Positions 16,486 through 25,680 of a stretch of DNA of 64,000 nucleotides are shown piece by piece. Within the stretch, counting starts at the first letter, position 1, and each line of letters opens with the position of its first letter. The notes beneath the pieces were generated by a model that saw only the letters and a list, made by a program, of their open reading frames with translations, was not told where the DNA came from and searched no databases. Origin of the DNA: Vibrio lentus (GTDB lineage: Bacteria > Pseudomonadota > Gammaproteobacteria > Enterobacterales > Vibrionaceae); assembly GCF_002875945.1 (NCBI RefSeq), contig NZ_MCZK01000102.1:154173-218172 (forward strand), in the 5' to 3' direction. A program made the position numbers and the translations under genes.

Positions 16486-17778
16486 TTATTTTGGCAGGTT
16501 CTCTAACGCTTCAACCATCGTCATTAAATTATCGACAATTCGTTCGCCATCAACTCGCAATCCATTGTGTTCATACTCGTTGGTGATCCACGCTTTTGAA
16601 TTTGGAATATTCGCCAGTGTTTCACGGCTGTAATCCAGTTCTACGTACATGTCGTCAGCGTAAACGGCGCATGCCATTGGAACGGTATTCTTGCTTAGCT
16701 GTTCAGCGTTGTACAAAGTGCCCCAATCCGATTTTTCAGCCAACATGTTCGCCGCTTCACGCAGTGGCTTCAGCGTTTCTAGTTGGTCGAACATCCATGG
16801 GTACACCATTTCTCCAGTAAACCAGAACTCGCTACCCGCTTGGTAGTTAAAGTGTGGGTACTGCTCGCGCACTCTGTGTGCAGACCAGTTAGACGCTGTG
16901 CCTTGGCAGTAAATCGATTCATGCAAAATCGCGTAAATTGGGTTCGTTAGGTAGCCCTGCTCTTGCTGCATTTGATTTAAGAAGCTGTAGCTCAACTGCT
17001 TGTTTCCGTTCACTTCCACAAACGCACTTTCTAGCGTGAAGTACATAGGAAGGTTTGCTTCACCGCCACCAAGATTAATGCCGATCAACTGGAACTGTTC
17101 AACGGTGAACACTTGACCGTTTGGCAGTCTCACATCGTTGTTAAGCAGGTAATCAGAAATCTCACGACACATAGCTTGCGCTTGTGGGAACTGAGCAAAG
17201 AAGGCTCTGTTTTTGTCTTCTACACGCTTATAGGTCGCGCGATACACATCATCAGCTTCGCGTTCGATAGAAGGAATACCGCCCGTGACATAGCAGCGTT
17301 GTAAGCTTTGTGGGAACAGCGACAAATAGCTCAAGGTGCAGAAGCCACCAAAGCTCTGACCAATCGTCGACCATTGTTGAACACCAAACTGCTCACGAAT
17401 CGCTTCCGCGTCACGAACGATGTTATCGGCTCTGAAATGCGTTAGGTATTCAGCTTGCTGCTCTGGGGACAGGTGCGCCAAGGTTTCATGGCTGATCACC
17501 GTGCTGTTGCCCGTACCACGTTGATCAAGAAGCAGAACACGGTAGTTTTGCAATGCACGCTTTAGCCAACCTGATTGACCGCTAACACGTGGAGAAGGAA
17601 AGCCTGGACCACCTTGAAAGTAGATCAACCACGGCAGTTCTTGCGCATCTTTTTCGAGATCAACCAGTTCACGTGCGAAGACTTGGATCTGTTGTCCATC
17701 TTTTGCTTGGTAATCGAGTGGCAACTCAAAAGAGTGCTGACGATACAGGGTGGTTCCATCAATAAAGTTAGCTTGCAC
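16486..17778 (-). CDS. Alpha/beta hydrolase, prolyl aminopeptidase-like (S33)
   Basis: A 430-residue protein with an alpha/beta hydrolase fold. The oxyanion segment YFQGGPGFPSPR (about 54-65) and LLDQRGTGNST (about 93-103) are typical of proline iminopeptidases. The nucleophile motif is GQSFGG (about 139-144). The C-terminal catalytic His is probably in NEYEHNGLRV. The length and the cap domain fit the larger S33/TAP-like group that removes N-terminal Pro or other residues from peptides. No signal peptide, so probably cytoplasmic. The gene stands alone; a degenerate repeat array touches its 3' end. Confidence 0.88.
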   Translation of the reverse strand: MQANFIDGTTLYRQHSFELPLDYQAKDGQQIQVFARELVDLEKDAQELPWLIYFQGGPGFPSPRVSGQSGWLKRALQNYRVLLLDQRGTGNSTVISHETLAHLSPEQQAEYLTHFRADNIVRDAEAIREQFGVQQWSTIGQSFGGFCTLSYLSLFPQSLQRCYVTGGIPSIEREADDVYRATYKRVEDKNRAFFAQFPQAQAMCREISDYLLNNDVRLPNGQVFTVEQFQLIGINLGGGEANLPMYFTLESAFVEVNGNKQLSYSFLNQMQQEQGYLTNPIYAILHESIYCQGTASNWSAHRVREQYPHFNYQAGSEFWFTGEMVYPWMFDQLETLKPLREAANMLAEKSDWGTLYNAEQLSKNTVPMACAVYADDMYVELDYSRETLANIPNSKAWITNEYEHNGLRVDGERIVDNLMTMVEALENLPK

Positions 17779-18172
17779 GCTTCATTCCTTTTTATCTGAT
17801 TCTAAAGTCATCGGTACGAATAAAAACGGCGCCATTTGGCACCTTAGTTAGCAAGATACGCATAGTAGCTTGTAAATGAAACCGTTTGTTTAACATGAAT
17901 GTGAACGTGCTTCGTTTAATTGTTCAATTAACCCTCAACGGGTAACAACATGTGTCAAAACAGTCAGTTTAGAAGGGATTTATCCAGCGAGAAGCCAAAA
18001 GAATGAAGTGAAGTAAACCCAAAGCGTGAGGCAAATAAAAAGAGCTTAACGAGGTGAGGATACGTTAAGCTCTTTGGTTTTATCTGTGTTGATAAACTAA
18101 CTGGCTTATTTGCCGTTAATCTATCGAATCTATTCGTTCTAACAAATCTATCAAATTTAGAGAATCTAGCGA
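17779..18172. other. 390-bp gap, terminator only
   Basis: It holds the promoter region of the hydrolase (near 17779-17900) and the terminator at 18039. The short TCTATC/TCTAAC-like stretch at 18118-18175 is weakly repetitive. No ORF looks real. Confidence 0.6.
18039..18075 (-). terminator. Terminator of the BCCT-cluster 3' end
   Basis: A perfect 13-bp stem (AAAGAGCTTAACG / CGTTAAGCTCTTT) with an 11-nt loop; read on the reverse strand it is followed by a T-rich stretch. Confidence 0.85.
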
Positions 18173-18910
18173 CTAGGAAGCCGTCAATTCACCTGCACCT
18201 TGAGTCGAACGTTGGCTACTTTCGACAAGAATAGCCGTCGCAGTCTCTTTCAACGCGGCCCACTCTCCATCATCAACTTCAATGCCATCGTTCCACGCTT
18301 TCTCTTGAGTTTTAAAAAGCGCTTCCGATTCAATGTGTGTTTGGTAGCCATCTGACAAACGTTCGATATCGAAATCCTGGACGGAAAGTTCGATGGTCAT
18401 ATTGTGGATATGTTCGTCCGATGCCAGTGGCAAATCTGATAAAAACAGTTCTGGAGCTACGCAACCACGGTTAAGAACATACAAAGTGCTCTTAGGGTTA
18501 GAACCATTGTCCCAACGTGCGGTACACGCGATGCCTTTCGCAGCCAGTTTCACAAGCTCGCTGTACGCTAACCAACGGTTGTGACAGTTGTTTAGCTCAA
18601 TTTTCAGCGTCTTCTTACCGACCATTTTTTCAATCGAATAGTCCATAATCACGGGAAGGTGACAGGCTAAGCTCGCCTTGTGCAGGTCAACTTCAACGGT
18701 ATTGTCGCTGCTCACTTGAATGTCTACAGGGCAATCGTCTTCAAGACCCATAAAGTTGCTCGCATTGTTAAAATGACGAACTCCATCCAAACCGACCATT
18801 TGTAAATCTGCCACCATGTTCGCTATTACATCGGCTTCACCACATGTACGACGCATACCCAAAAAGGCTTTATTGACGGCCGCTACCAGTTCATTGTGAG
18901 AAACGATCAT
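18173..18910 (-). CDS. DUF3726-like protein, unknown function
   Basis: A 245-residue soluble protein. The N-terminus (VSHNELVAAVNKAFLGMRRTCGEADVIANMVADLQMVGLDG) looks like the start of DUF3726 proteins found beside betaine or N-methyl-amine genes in marine and soil proteobacteria; I recall that link and cannot verify it here. It overlaps the upstream gene by four bases (ATGA), so the two are translationally coupled. No catalytic motif is evident. Confidence 0.65.
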   Translation of the reverse strand: MIVSHNELVAAVNKAFLGMRRTCGEADVIANMVADLQMVGLDGVRHFNNASNFMGLEDDCPVDIQVSSDNTVEVDLHKASLACHLPVIMDYSIEKMVGKKTLKIELNNCHNRWLAYSELVKLAAKGIACTARWDNGSNPKSTLYVLNRGCVAPELFLSDLPLASDEHIHNMTIELSVQDFDIERLSDGYQTHIESEALFKTQEKAWNDGIEVDDGEWAALKETATAILVESSQRSTQGAGELTAS

Positions 18911-20646
18911 AACGATTTACCTCCATGTTGAGCGTTGATATGTGTAGTAGCTTTTTGTGAGTCAGCGAGCTCCGCTTCACTTGGTAATATTGGGAACACC
19001 CATTCGTCCTGATGAATCTCATCAAGCAATGGCGCACCTTGGAAAAAAGTCACTCGTACCCAGCGATCTGAACGAGGATCAAACTTAGTCGCACCAAACA
19101 TCGCTAGCTTACAACGCAGTAAGTGCATTGGCGGCGAATCTTGGTGCAGCACATTCATTTGAATGTCGCCCATCGCTTTGTTACCTAGCGTCCACACACG
19201 GCGCGCGATTGCACGATGCTGCGGCTGTTTAACAAGGAATTCAGCCAAAGAAAGCTCAGGCGCGAATTGCAATAAAGCGTGGTACAAACGGTAAGCTTGA
19301 CGTCCGATATCCAACGGCAATTCACGCTCTTCACCTAGTTCTTCGCCTCGAACACCGAGTCTTGGCTCTTCTTTGTCTTGAGAGCGATACCAGAACCAGT
19401 AGTTGTTCTCTGCTTTAGTAAAGTCAGTCGTGATCGCCCAACGGTACTTTTCTTCTAATACAACCAGAAGATCTTGAATCTTTTTGCCGCTAGGAAGCGA
19501 CAGTGTTTCGCTGCAATTCATTTGCTCTTGATGGGCGTCCACTAATTCTGGGTACAATTCCATCAAGCATGAGATAAGGATTTCTTGGGCTTCCATACTC
19601 ATTTGCTTAGATTGCTCGACTAACTGCGCCCATGTATCACACTGGCTGACAGACGTTTCTAGCGATTGCTCTGTTGCTTTCAAATCATCAACAGCGGCTT
19701 TGTTCAGCTCTTGCTGTGTTTCATTGATGGTAACGACTTGTTCTAAATGACAAATCGCTTTTTTAACTAACGTACGTAGTGGCTCGATCAACGCCGTATC
19801 AGTCTGACTGGACAACACGTCCGCCAATGCATGTTCACGGGTTGTCATCCACTGATCGACAATACTTGGGTGGTTAATCAGGTAAGGGGCCATGCCTAAA
19901 CCTGTCGCGTTACCAACGCCTAGGTAGCGTTGTAATCCACGGTGTAAAGCAATCGCTTGTTCACCGCCTTGTTGTTCGGCTAGGTAATGAACCCAATCTA
20001 GGCTGAACTCACGCAGCATATAAACCGCGCACATTTGAGCGCTAAACGACTGATTAAAATCTTCATTTTTCTCTAAGATTTTGAAGTCAGCAATGCCAAA
20101 TTTACCATTACCGTAAACTGCAGTAGTTCGTAGGATGTAGCCCACTTCAGCCAATTCTTTAGGTGTTGGTTGAACACCTTTAGCCAAGTGACTAACGATA
20201 TGTTCAAACACACGTACACTTTTATTGGCACGCGCTAAAACAAGCACATTGTTAGGATTACGGCCTGCTTCTTGAAGCGGTACATTCGCACGAAGTCTTT
20301 CAAGTAGGGTGACATCAACATCACCAAGAACAAGCGCAAACGTTACGTCCCACTTTTCAGCAATTACACGGTCATTTCGTTCGTCGTCTGCAATTTCATC
20401 GCAAAAAACAACCAAATGATAAACATGGTTTGGCGTCGCTAGCTTATAGATAACGTGACCAAAACCCTGAGCGTCTAATTGCCACTCATGCTTAGTCACT
20501 TTCCACTCTTGCTGCGCCATTTTACGAATCAGAGTTCTTACGAAGCTGATGCGTGTTTGGTGCATAGCACCTAGCCTTTCCGGTGCCATGACGACTGTTG
20601 CGTCACGTAATGCTGATTCAGTGTAGGTAGAACGATGTGCATCCAT
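18907..20646 (-). CDS. Large conserved protein of unknown function in BCCT cluster
   Basis: A soluble 579-residue protein from ATG 20646, which has AAGGTGG eight bases upstream; an in-frame ATG at 20718 would add 24 residues and has no clear ribosome-binding site. No signal peptide or membrane segment. I see no known catalytic motif. The middle (about 295-370) is helical with a heptad-like stretch (EQVVTINETQQELNKAAVDDL). It overlaps the DUF3726-like gene by four bases. The layout resembles the hypothetical genes next to the dgcAB/dipeptidase loci of pseudomonads, which suggests a part in quaternary-amine or N-methyl amino acid use; this is inference. Confidence 0.75.
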   Translation of the reverse strand: MDAHRSTYTESALRDATVVMAPERLGAMHQTRISFVRTLIRKMAQQEWKVTKHEWQLDAQGFGHVIYKLATPNHVYHLVVFCDEIADDERNDRVIAEKWDVTFALVLGDVDVTLLERLRANVPLQEAGRNPNNVLVLARANKSVRVFEHIVSHLAKGVQPTPKELAEVGYILRTTAVYGNGKFGIADFKILEKNEDFNQSFSAQMCAVYMLREFSLDWVHYLAEQQGGEQAIALHRGLQRYLGVGNATGLGMAPYLINHPSIVDQWMTTREHALADVLSSQTDTALIEPLRTLVKKAICHLEQVVTINETQQELNKAAVDDLKATEQSLETSVSQCDTWAQLVEQSKQMSMEAQEILISCLMELYPELVDAHQEQMNCSETLSLPSGKKIQDLLVVLEEKYRWAITTDFTKAENNYWFWYRSQDKEEPRLGVRGEELGEERELPLDIGRQAYRLYHALLQFAPELSLAEFLVKQPQHRAIARRVWTLGNKAMGDIQMNVLHQDSPPMHLLRCKLAMFGATKFDPRSDRWVRVTFFQGAPLLDEIHQDEWVFPILPSEAELADSQKATTHINAQHGGKSL

Positions 20647-20718
20647 TTTGCTCACCACCTTATAGTTATAGGATTTTGCTAGCCATTCAGAACCGATCGT
20701 TGCCGTCATTTGAAGCAT

Positions 20719-20905
20719 TCGTTGTTACAGTATGCTGGTTAGCTTTCACGTTATGCGGGGCAAGCGAGCTCGCCCCTTATTATTTGTCCTGACTAGATCG
20801 ATTGACCTAAATACTTTGCCGTCCGGTGTATCTTCACCAGTACGGGTTTGCTGTTCCTTTCGGAATTTTTGCATCAACCTTCTTTCGAAGGCTGATTTAT
20901 TCTTA
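20719..20905 (-). promoter_or_regulatory. Structured leader upstream of the unknown-protein pair
   Basis: On the reverse strand this untranslated stretch can form several hairpins: CCGT-A-CTGGTG/CACCGG-ACGG (20819-20845, ten pairs with one bulge), ATTCC/GGAA around 20855-20866, a CTTTCGAAGG-type loop near 20882, and GGGGC/GCCCC at 20757-20776. It carries AGCAAACC before and GGCAAAG after the long hairpin, faintly like the core of the c-di-GMP-I riboswitch but with an extra base and no matching 3' part. No riboswitch class is assigned. Confidence 0.35.
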
Positions 20906-20928
20906 TTTAATCAGTTTCTTGTTTTACA

Positions 20929-20953
20929 GGGCTCTTGTCTTACAGAGCCCTTT
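20929..20953. terminator. Hairpin downstream of BCCT gene
   Basis: A 7-bp GC-rich stem (GGGCTCT / AGAGCCC) with an 8-nt loop. The T-run (TTTTCTTT) follows on the plus strand only, so as a terminator of the reverse-strand BCCT gene it is imperfect. Confidence 0.5.
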
Positions 20954-20954
20954 T

Positions 20955-21002
20955 CTTTAAAAAATCTGCTCTTTAAAAAGCCTGCTCTTTATAAACCTTG
21001 AT
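20955..21002. repeat. 16-bp tandem repeat, 3 copies, running into the BCCT stop codon
   Basis: CTTTAAAAAATCTGCT, CTTTAAAAAGCCTGCT and CTTTATAAACCTTGAT are head to tail. The third copy contains the BCCT stop codon (20989-20991) and its last codons. Confidence 0.75.
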
Positions 21003-22584
21003 CTTTTGCCATCTTGATTGCGATTTGAGGCGCATTCCAAAGCGATGGCAGTAAGATTAAGGACACCGGTACCGCTGTGATAACAATGAACGATTGCAGC
21101 GCAGAAATACCGCCTGAACCTAGGGAAATCAGAATTAACGCTGTTACCCCCATCATCACACCCCAGAAAGTACGAATAATTGCATTAGGTTCTGTCTCAC
21201 CACTGATAACCACACTGATGGTGTAAGTCATCGAGTCACCGGTCGTTACGATGAAGATCGTGGTTAAGATCAAGAACAAAATAGAAATTAGCATTGGCAT
21301 AGGTAGCTGCTGAGTTACCGCCAGTAGCGCGCCTGGTAAGTTGAAGCCTTCGAACGCTTTACTTACGCTGCCTGGATCTGCAATTTCGAACGCAAGACCA
21401 GAGCCACCAACAATCGTGAACCAGAAGCAAGTAACAAACGGTGCAATCAGACTAATGGTTGATACCAATTGGCGAATACTACGACCGCGTGAAATACGAG
21501 CGATGAAGATTGCCATCATTGGGCCGTAACCTAGGAACCAACCCCAGAAGAACACTGTCCACCAGCTTAACCAACCTTCGTCACCACGGTATGTTGCCAT
21601 TGGGATGAAGTTATCTATCATGCTGCCTACACCTTGGATGTAGCCATTGAAGATGAAGTTCGTTGGACCAAAGATAAGGATGTAGACCATCAATGCCATT
21701 GCTAAAATTACGTTGTAACGGCTTAGCATTTGCATTCCGCGGTTAAGACCACTTAATGCAGACAATGTGTAAAGGACGATAGCGAACAAAATGATGATTA
21801 GCTGTGTTGTGAAGCCATCTGGAATACCAAACAGTTCATTCAGAGCGTAGCTGACTTGTAAGCCTAAGAAACCAATCGGACCGATAGTACCCGCCGCTAC
21901 AGCGACAATACAACATGTATCAATCAGTGCGCCTGTATGGCCTTTTAGTGCTCTTTCACCCAAAACTGGGTAAAGCAAAATACGAGGTTTAAGAGGCAAG
22001 CCTTTGTCGTAGTGAAGGTGCATAACCACGATAGACGTTAAGCTGCCCACAATTGCCCATGCTAGGAAACCCCAGTGCATGAATGATTGTGATAAAGCAT
22101 TCACCGCGCCTTGTTGTGCGTTTTCTTGTGCGCCATACAACGGTGGTGGGTTAACGTAGTGTGCGATAGGCTCTGCTGCCGCCCAAAATACACCGCCGCC
22201 CGCAAGTAGCGTACAGAAGATGATAGCCATCCAACGGAAGCCATCCATTTCAGGTTTCGCGATGCCGCCTAGGATAACCTTGCCTGTTCGCCCTGCCGCC
22301 AGGCCAAGACCAATAAGAAAAGTCAGAAGAAGAAGCATTTGCCAATAAGGGCCGAACACTTTTACAGACCATGCAAAGCCCGTATTTACTAGGGTAGAGA
22401 GTAGCTCCCCATCAAACAAAGCAAGCGTTACGAACAGAGCGATAAAACCGCCGCTGTACCAAAGTGCTGGGTTGGTTAATCCTAACTTGTCTGAAGTAGA
22501 TTCAGACTGAGGTTTTTTGCTTGCTGTGTTTGCTTGACCCGCATTTACGTTTGAAGATTTCACGCTATTGGTTAAATCAGACAT
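20989..22584 (-). CDS. BCCT family betaine/choline/carnitine transporter
   Basis: A 531-residue secondary transporter with about twelve helices. Family signatures are visible: the Gly-rich unwound TM1-like region, WAAAEPIAHYVNPPP near 124-139 and the TM8 motif WTVFFWGWFLGYGPMMAIFIARISRGRSIRQLV near 340-372, where the Trp residues form the aromatic box for trimethylammonium groups. It is probably Na+- or H+-coupled and imports a betaine-type compound. The N-terminal 40 residues are polar and low in complexity. It sits between the unknown-protein pair and the M19 gene, so the cluster probably uses the substrate it imports. Confidence 0.93.
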   Translation of the reverse strand: MSDLTNSVKSSNVNAGQANTASKKPQSESTSDKLGLTNPALWYSGGFIALFVTLALFDGELLSTLVNTGFAWSVKVFGPYWQMLLLLTFLIGLGLAAGRTGKVILGGIAKPEMDGFRWMAIIFCTLLAGGGVFWAAAEPIAHYVNPPPLYGAQENAQQGAVNALSQSFMHWGFLAWAIVGSLTSIVVMHLHYDKGLPLKPRILLYPVLGERALKGHTGALIDTCCIVAVAAGTIGPIGFLGLQVSYALNELFGIPDGFTTQLIIILFAIVLYTLSALSGLNRGMQMLSRYNVILAMALMVYILIFGPTNFIFNGYIQGVGSMIDNFIPMATYRGDEGWLSWWTVFFWGWFLGYGPMMAIFIARISRGRSIRQLVSTISLIAPFVTCFWFTIVGGSGLAFEIADPGSVSKAFEGFNLPGALLAVTQQLPMPMLISILFLILTTIFIVTTGDSMTYTISVVISGETEPNAIIRTFWGVMMGVTALILISLGSGGISALQSFIVITAVPVSLILLPSLWNAPQIAIKMAKDQGL

Positions 22585-22815
22585 ACTCTGACTCCAGAGG
22601 TTTCTTTGCAGCTGTCATTTTAATGATGACTACAAGAGGTGTATTTAACACCTGCCCTATTGTTTTTTGTGTTGGGCAGGCTAATCCATGTTTGGGTTAC
22701 CGCGTTGCGAAATAGACCGTTGTTCCTTTTGAATAGTGAAATTAGTTAAAACAGCACTTCTAAATGAACGTTAATTAGAAGGCTGCTAATTCGATGATTA
22801 CTAGTGAGAAAGCGC

Positions 22816-23811
22816 TTAACCCTTGCTTTGAGGCTCTAGGCCATCTTTCAAGAAGTTAAACCAGTTTTCTCCTAAGACTTGCCCAGCTTCAGACTCACTG
22901 AAACCATGACGCATCAATCCGTTATAAATATTTTCCATACCCGCACTACCACAGAACCAAGGCAACGCATCTGGCCAACCTGAGTTGTTCGCAGAGCCTT
23001 CACCGTAGTCCATGGCTTTAGACCAACGACCATTTCTCATCCATTCAAGAACGGCTTGAGGTTGGTTTAAGCATAGGTCACTACCAATACCTAGGTGTTC
23101 TACGCCAACCATGTCAGCGGTAGTCGCAACCATTTGGCAGAAATCTTCCAACGTACATTGGCTGCCATTTGGTAAGTGGAATGGGTATAAGCTGAATCCG
23201 ATTAAGCCACCGCGTGCGGTTAGGGCTTTAATCACATCGTTTGATTTGTTTCGTAGTGCATCATGAGCAAACGTTGGGTTCGCATGGCTGATACAAATAG
23301 GACGAGAAGATAGGTCAATCGCCTCAAGCGTTGAACGCTCGGCACTGTGAGACATATCAATGATCATGCCCACTCGGTTCATCTCTTCGATTGCTTGCTT
23401 ACCAAAGCGAGTAATACCCGTATCGTTCTTCTCGTAGCAACCCGTCGCCAATAAGCTCTGGTTGTTGTACGTCAGTTGCATGATCAAAAGACCTTGCTGA
23501 CGCATCACTTCGATAAGACCAATCTCATCGTCGATTGGAGAACAGTTTTGAGCACCTAAAAAAATGCCGACTTTGCCCGTCGCTTTTGCAGTTTCAACAT
23601 CGGCCATTGAATGAATCGGCATGATAATGTCTGCATTCTGCTCGAATCTTAAGTTCCATTCTGCAAAGCGAGATAAGGTTTCACGAGCTGTCTCGTGGTA
23701 AACCGCGGTAGCGTGAACTGCTGTAATGCCGCTCGCCTTTAGTGTTTGGAAATATTCTCTGTTCCAATTGCAGTATTGCAATCCATCTATAACAATCCGT
23801 TGCTGGTACAT
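22816..23811 (-). CDS. Membrane dipeptidase (M19)-like protein with altered metal site
   Basis: A 331-residue protein from ATG 23811, which has AGGAG five bases upstream. It is recognisable as M19/renal dipeptidase-like from VGMIIDMSHSAERSTLEAI, RPICISHANPTFAHDALRNKS and VEHLGIGSDL. The usual N-terminal DGHxD zinc motif reads IDGLQYCNW here, and the bridging Glu region reads FLGAQN, so two ordinary metal ligands are absent. That matches the divergent dipeptidase group found next to dimethylglycine dehydrogenase genes (for example PA5396 in P. aeruginosa). The substrate is probably not a normal dipeptide; the role is inferred. Confidence 0.85.
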   Translation of the reverse strand: MYQQRIVIDGLQYCNWNREYFQTLKASGITAVHATAVYHETARETLSRFAEWNLRFEQNADIIMPIHSMADVETAKATGKVGIFLGAQNCSPIDDEIGLIEVMRQQGLLIMQLTYNNQSLLATGCYEKNDTGITRFGKQAIEEMNRVGMIIDMSHSAERSTLEAIDLSSRPICISHANPTFAHDALRNKSNDVIKALTARGGLIGFSLYPFHLPNGSQCTLEDFCQMVATTADMVGVEHLGIGSDLCLNQPQAVLEWMRNGRWSKAMDYGEGSANNSGWPDALPWFCGSAGMENIYNGLMRHGFSESEAGQVLGENWFNFLKDGLEPQSKG

Positions 23812-23929
23812 AACCACTCCTATTGAAAGCTCAGTGTTCTAGCTCGGTTTTGAAAACACGCTCAAATAACATGTTTTCAAAAATGGGTTAAATCACTTGT
23901 CTAAGTTCGTTTCTGCTTTGGTTTGGATG

Positions 23930-24000
23930 TTGGCCTGACTCTGTGAATCAGGCCAATTCGATAGCTGGATAGCTTGGGACTTAATATCCTCAGCTATCCA
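23930..24000 (-). terminator. Two hairpins after aldehyde dehydrogenase gene
   Basis: Stem TTGGCCTGA/TCAGGCCAA lies at 23930-23956 and stem TGGATAGCT/AGCTATCCA at 23966-24000. Neither has a clear T-run on the reverse strand, so termination is likely but not certain. Confidence 0.5.
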
Positions 24001-24020
24001 ATTCTTATATTGAAAGTTGA

Positions 24021-25484
24021 TTAGTAAGGACGCTGGTAAGCTGTCTTCACCACTGTGTAGAACTCTTTCGCGTACTGACCTTGCTCACGAGGACCGAAGC
24101 TAGACTCTTTACGACCACCAAACGGTACGTGGTAATCCGTGCCTGCTGTTGGTAGGTTCACCATCACACAACCTGTTTGCGCTTGTTGCTTGAACATTGC
24201 GCTAGTACGTAGGCTTTGAGTAATGATGCCGCCCGTTAGACCAAAGCGAGTATCGTTGGTTGTCGCGATAGCTTCTTCTAGGTCAGCCACACGAATCACG
24301 CTTGCCATTGGTGCAAACACTTCTTCTTGGTTCACTTCCCAATCGTTCTTAGTGTTCAAGAACAGCGTTGGAGACATGTAGAAACCTTCGTGTTTCATGC
24401 TTAGGCGTTCGCCACCAAATGCGAGCTCACCGCCACTTTGACGTGCTTTCTCAACCCAACCTAGGTTTGCTTCAAGTTGGTTGCCGTCAACAACAGGGCC
24501 CATGAACACGCCGTCTTCTAGTGCGTGACCCACTTTCAGTTCGCTCATGCGTTTGATTAGCGCTTCAACGTATTGGTCGTGAATGCCATCCATAACCACT
24601 AGACGAGAAGATGCTGTACATTTTTGACCTGCGCCAGAGAACGAACCTGCGATAGTTGCATCAACAGCTGTTTGGATATCAGCATCATCAGCAACCACAA
24701 GTGCGTTCTTACTGCCCATCTCTAGTTGGCAACGAACGAAGTTTGGCGCTGTAGCAGCTGCAACCTTACGACCTGTATCAACAGAACCAGTAAAGCTCAC
24801 ACCGTTCACTTCTTTAGAATTGATCAGTGCATCACCTACTTTCGAACCGCTACCTAGAACAAGGTTGAACGTGCCTGCTGGCATGCCTTGGCGGTGGATA
24901 ATCTCAGTGAGTGCTACCGCACTTGCTGGTGTTAGGTTTGCTGGTTTCCAGATAACGCTGTTACCGAAAGCAAGCGCTGGAGCGATTTTCCAAGCTGCTG
25001 TTGCTGTCGGGAAGTTCCAAGGAGAGATGATGCCGATAACACCCACCGCTTCACGAGTCACTTCTACAGAAACGCCAGGACGTACTGATTCTGCGTTGTC
25101 GCCAATTTGACGAAGCACTTCAGCCGCAAAATACTGGAAGAACTGACCTGCACGGTAAATCTCACCACGACCTTCAGCAAAAGGCTTACCTTCTTCACGA
25201 GAAAGCAACGTACCCAGCTCATCACAACGTGCAATCAGCTCATCACCAATCGCTTGAAGCACTGCTTGCTTGCGTTCAATCGGCGTTTTTTCCCACTCTG
25301 GTTGAGCGTGCTTCGCCGCTGAAATCGCTTGTTGAACTTGGTCAGCACTTGCTTGTGCGAAGTTACCGATGTTTTCAGAAATATCTGATGGGTTAATGTT
25401 CGCAACGGTGCTTACACCCGCTTGCCATTCGCCGCCGATGTAAAGTGCGTTTTCTGCTTGAACATTCTGTAATTGAGTCATCAT
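24021..25484 (-). CDS. NAD(P)-dependent aldehyde dehydrogenase, KGSADH-like
   Basis: A 487-residue aldehyde dehydrogenase of usual length. The catalytic Glu is in LEMGSKNALVV (about 254-264), the catalytic Cys in GQKCTASSR (about 286-294), and the cofactor-binding GSVDTGRKV is near 232. The C-terminus, with a phrase like GTDYHVPFGGRKESSFGPREQG, resembles the alpha-ketoglutaric semialdehyde dehydrogenase group, the last step of hydroxyproline and some sugar-acid routes. The true aldehyde is uncertain. The position between the M19-like and RidA-like genes suggests it oxidises an aldehyde made by this cluster. Confidence 0.9.
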   Translation of the reverse strand: MMTQLQNVQAENALYIGGEWQAGVSTVANINPSDISENIGNFAQASADQVQQAISAAKHAQPEWEKTPIERKQAVLQAIGDELIARCDELGTLLSREEGKPFAEGRGEIYRAGQFFQYFAAEVLRQIGDNAESVRPGVSVEVTREAVGVIGIISPWNFPTATAAWKIAPALAFGNSVIWKPANLTPASAVALTEIIHRQGMPAGTFNLVLGSGSKVGDALINSKEVNGVSFTGSVDTGRKVAAATAPNFVRCQLEMGSKNALVVADDADIQTAVDATIAGSFSGAGQKCTASSRLVVMDGIHDQYVEALIKRMSELKVGHALEDGVFMGPVVDGNQLEANLGWVEKARQSGGELAFGGERLSMKHEGFYMSPTLFLNTKNDWEVNQEEVFAPMASVIRVADLEEAIATTNDTRFGLTGGIITQSLRTSAMFKQQAQTGCVMVNLPTAGTDYHVPFGGRKESSFGPREQGQYAKEFYTVVKTAYQRPY

Positions 25485-25680
25485 TCTGTCCTTGTAACGG
25501 TTAGGTTGCGGTTGAGTCTGGCAACCATCTGGTTAATTAATAAACTGTTAGTATTCAGGTAATTAATTGCTAAAATAAGATGTATATTTTGTTTCTAAAG
25601 TGAACCAAGTCGCTTGTATCAATAAACCACTTCAAATTAAAAGAGTTTTGATCCGCAAATAGCTTTAGTTCACAGTCTGA

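Noticed and set aside
20719..20905. Glycine riboswitch upstream of the unknown-protein pair
   Set aside because: Fragments such as CACCGGACGGCAAAG and CAGGACAAA look a little like the aptamer, but the paired GAGAG/CTCTC segments and the second aptamer are missing.
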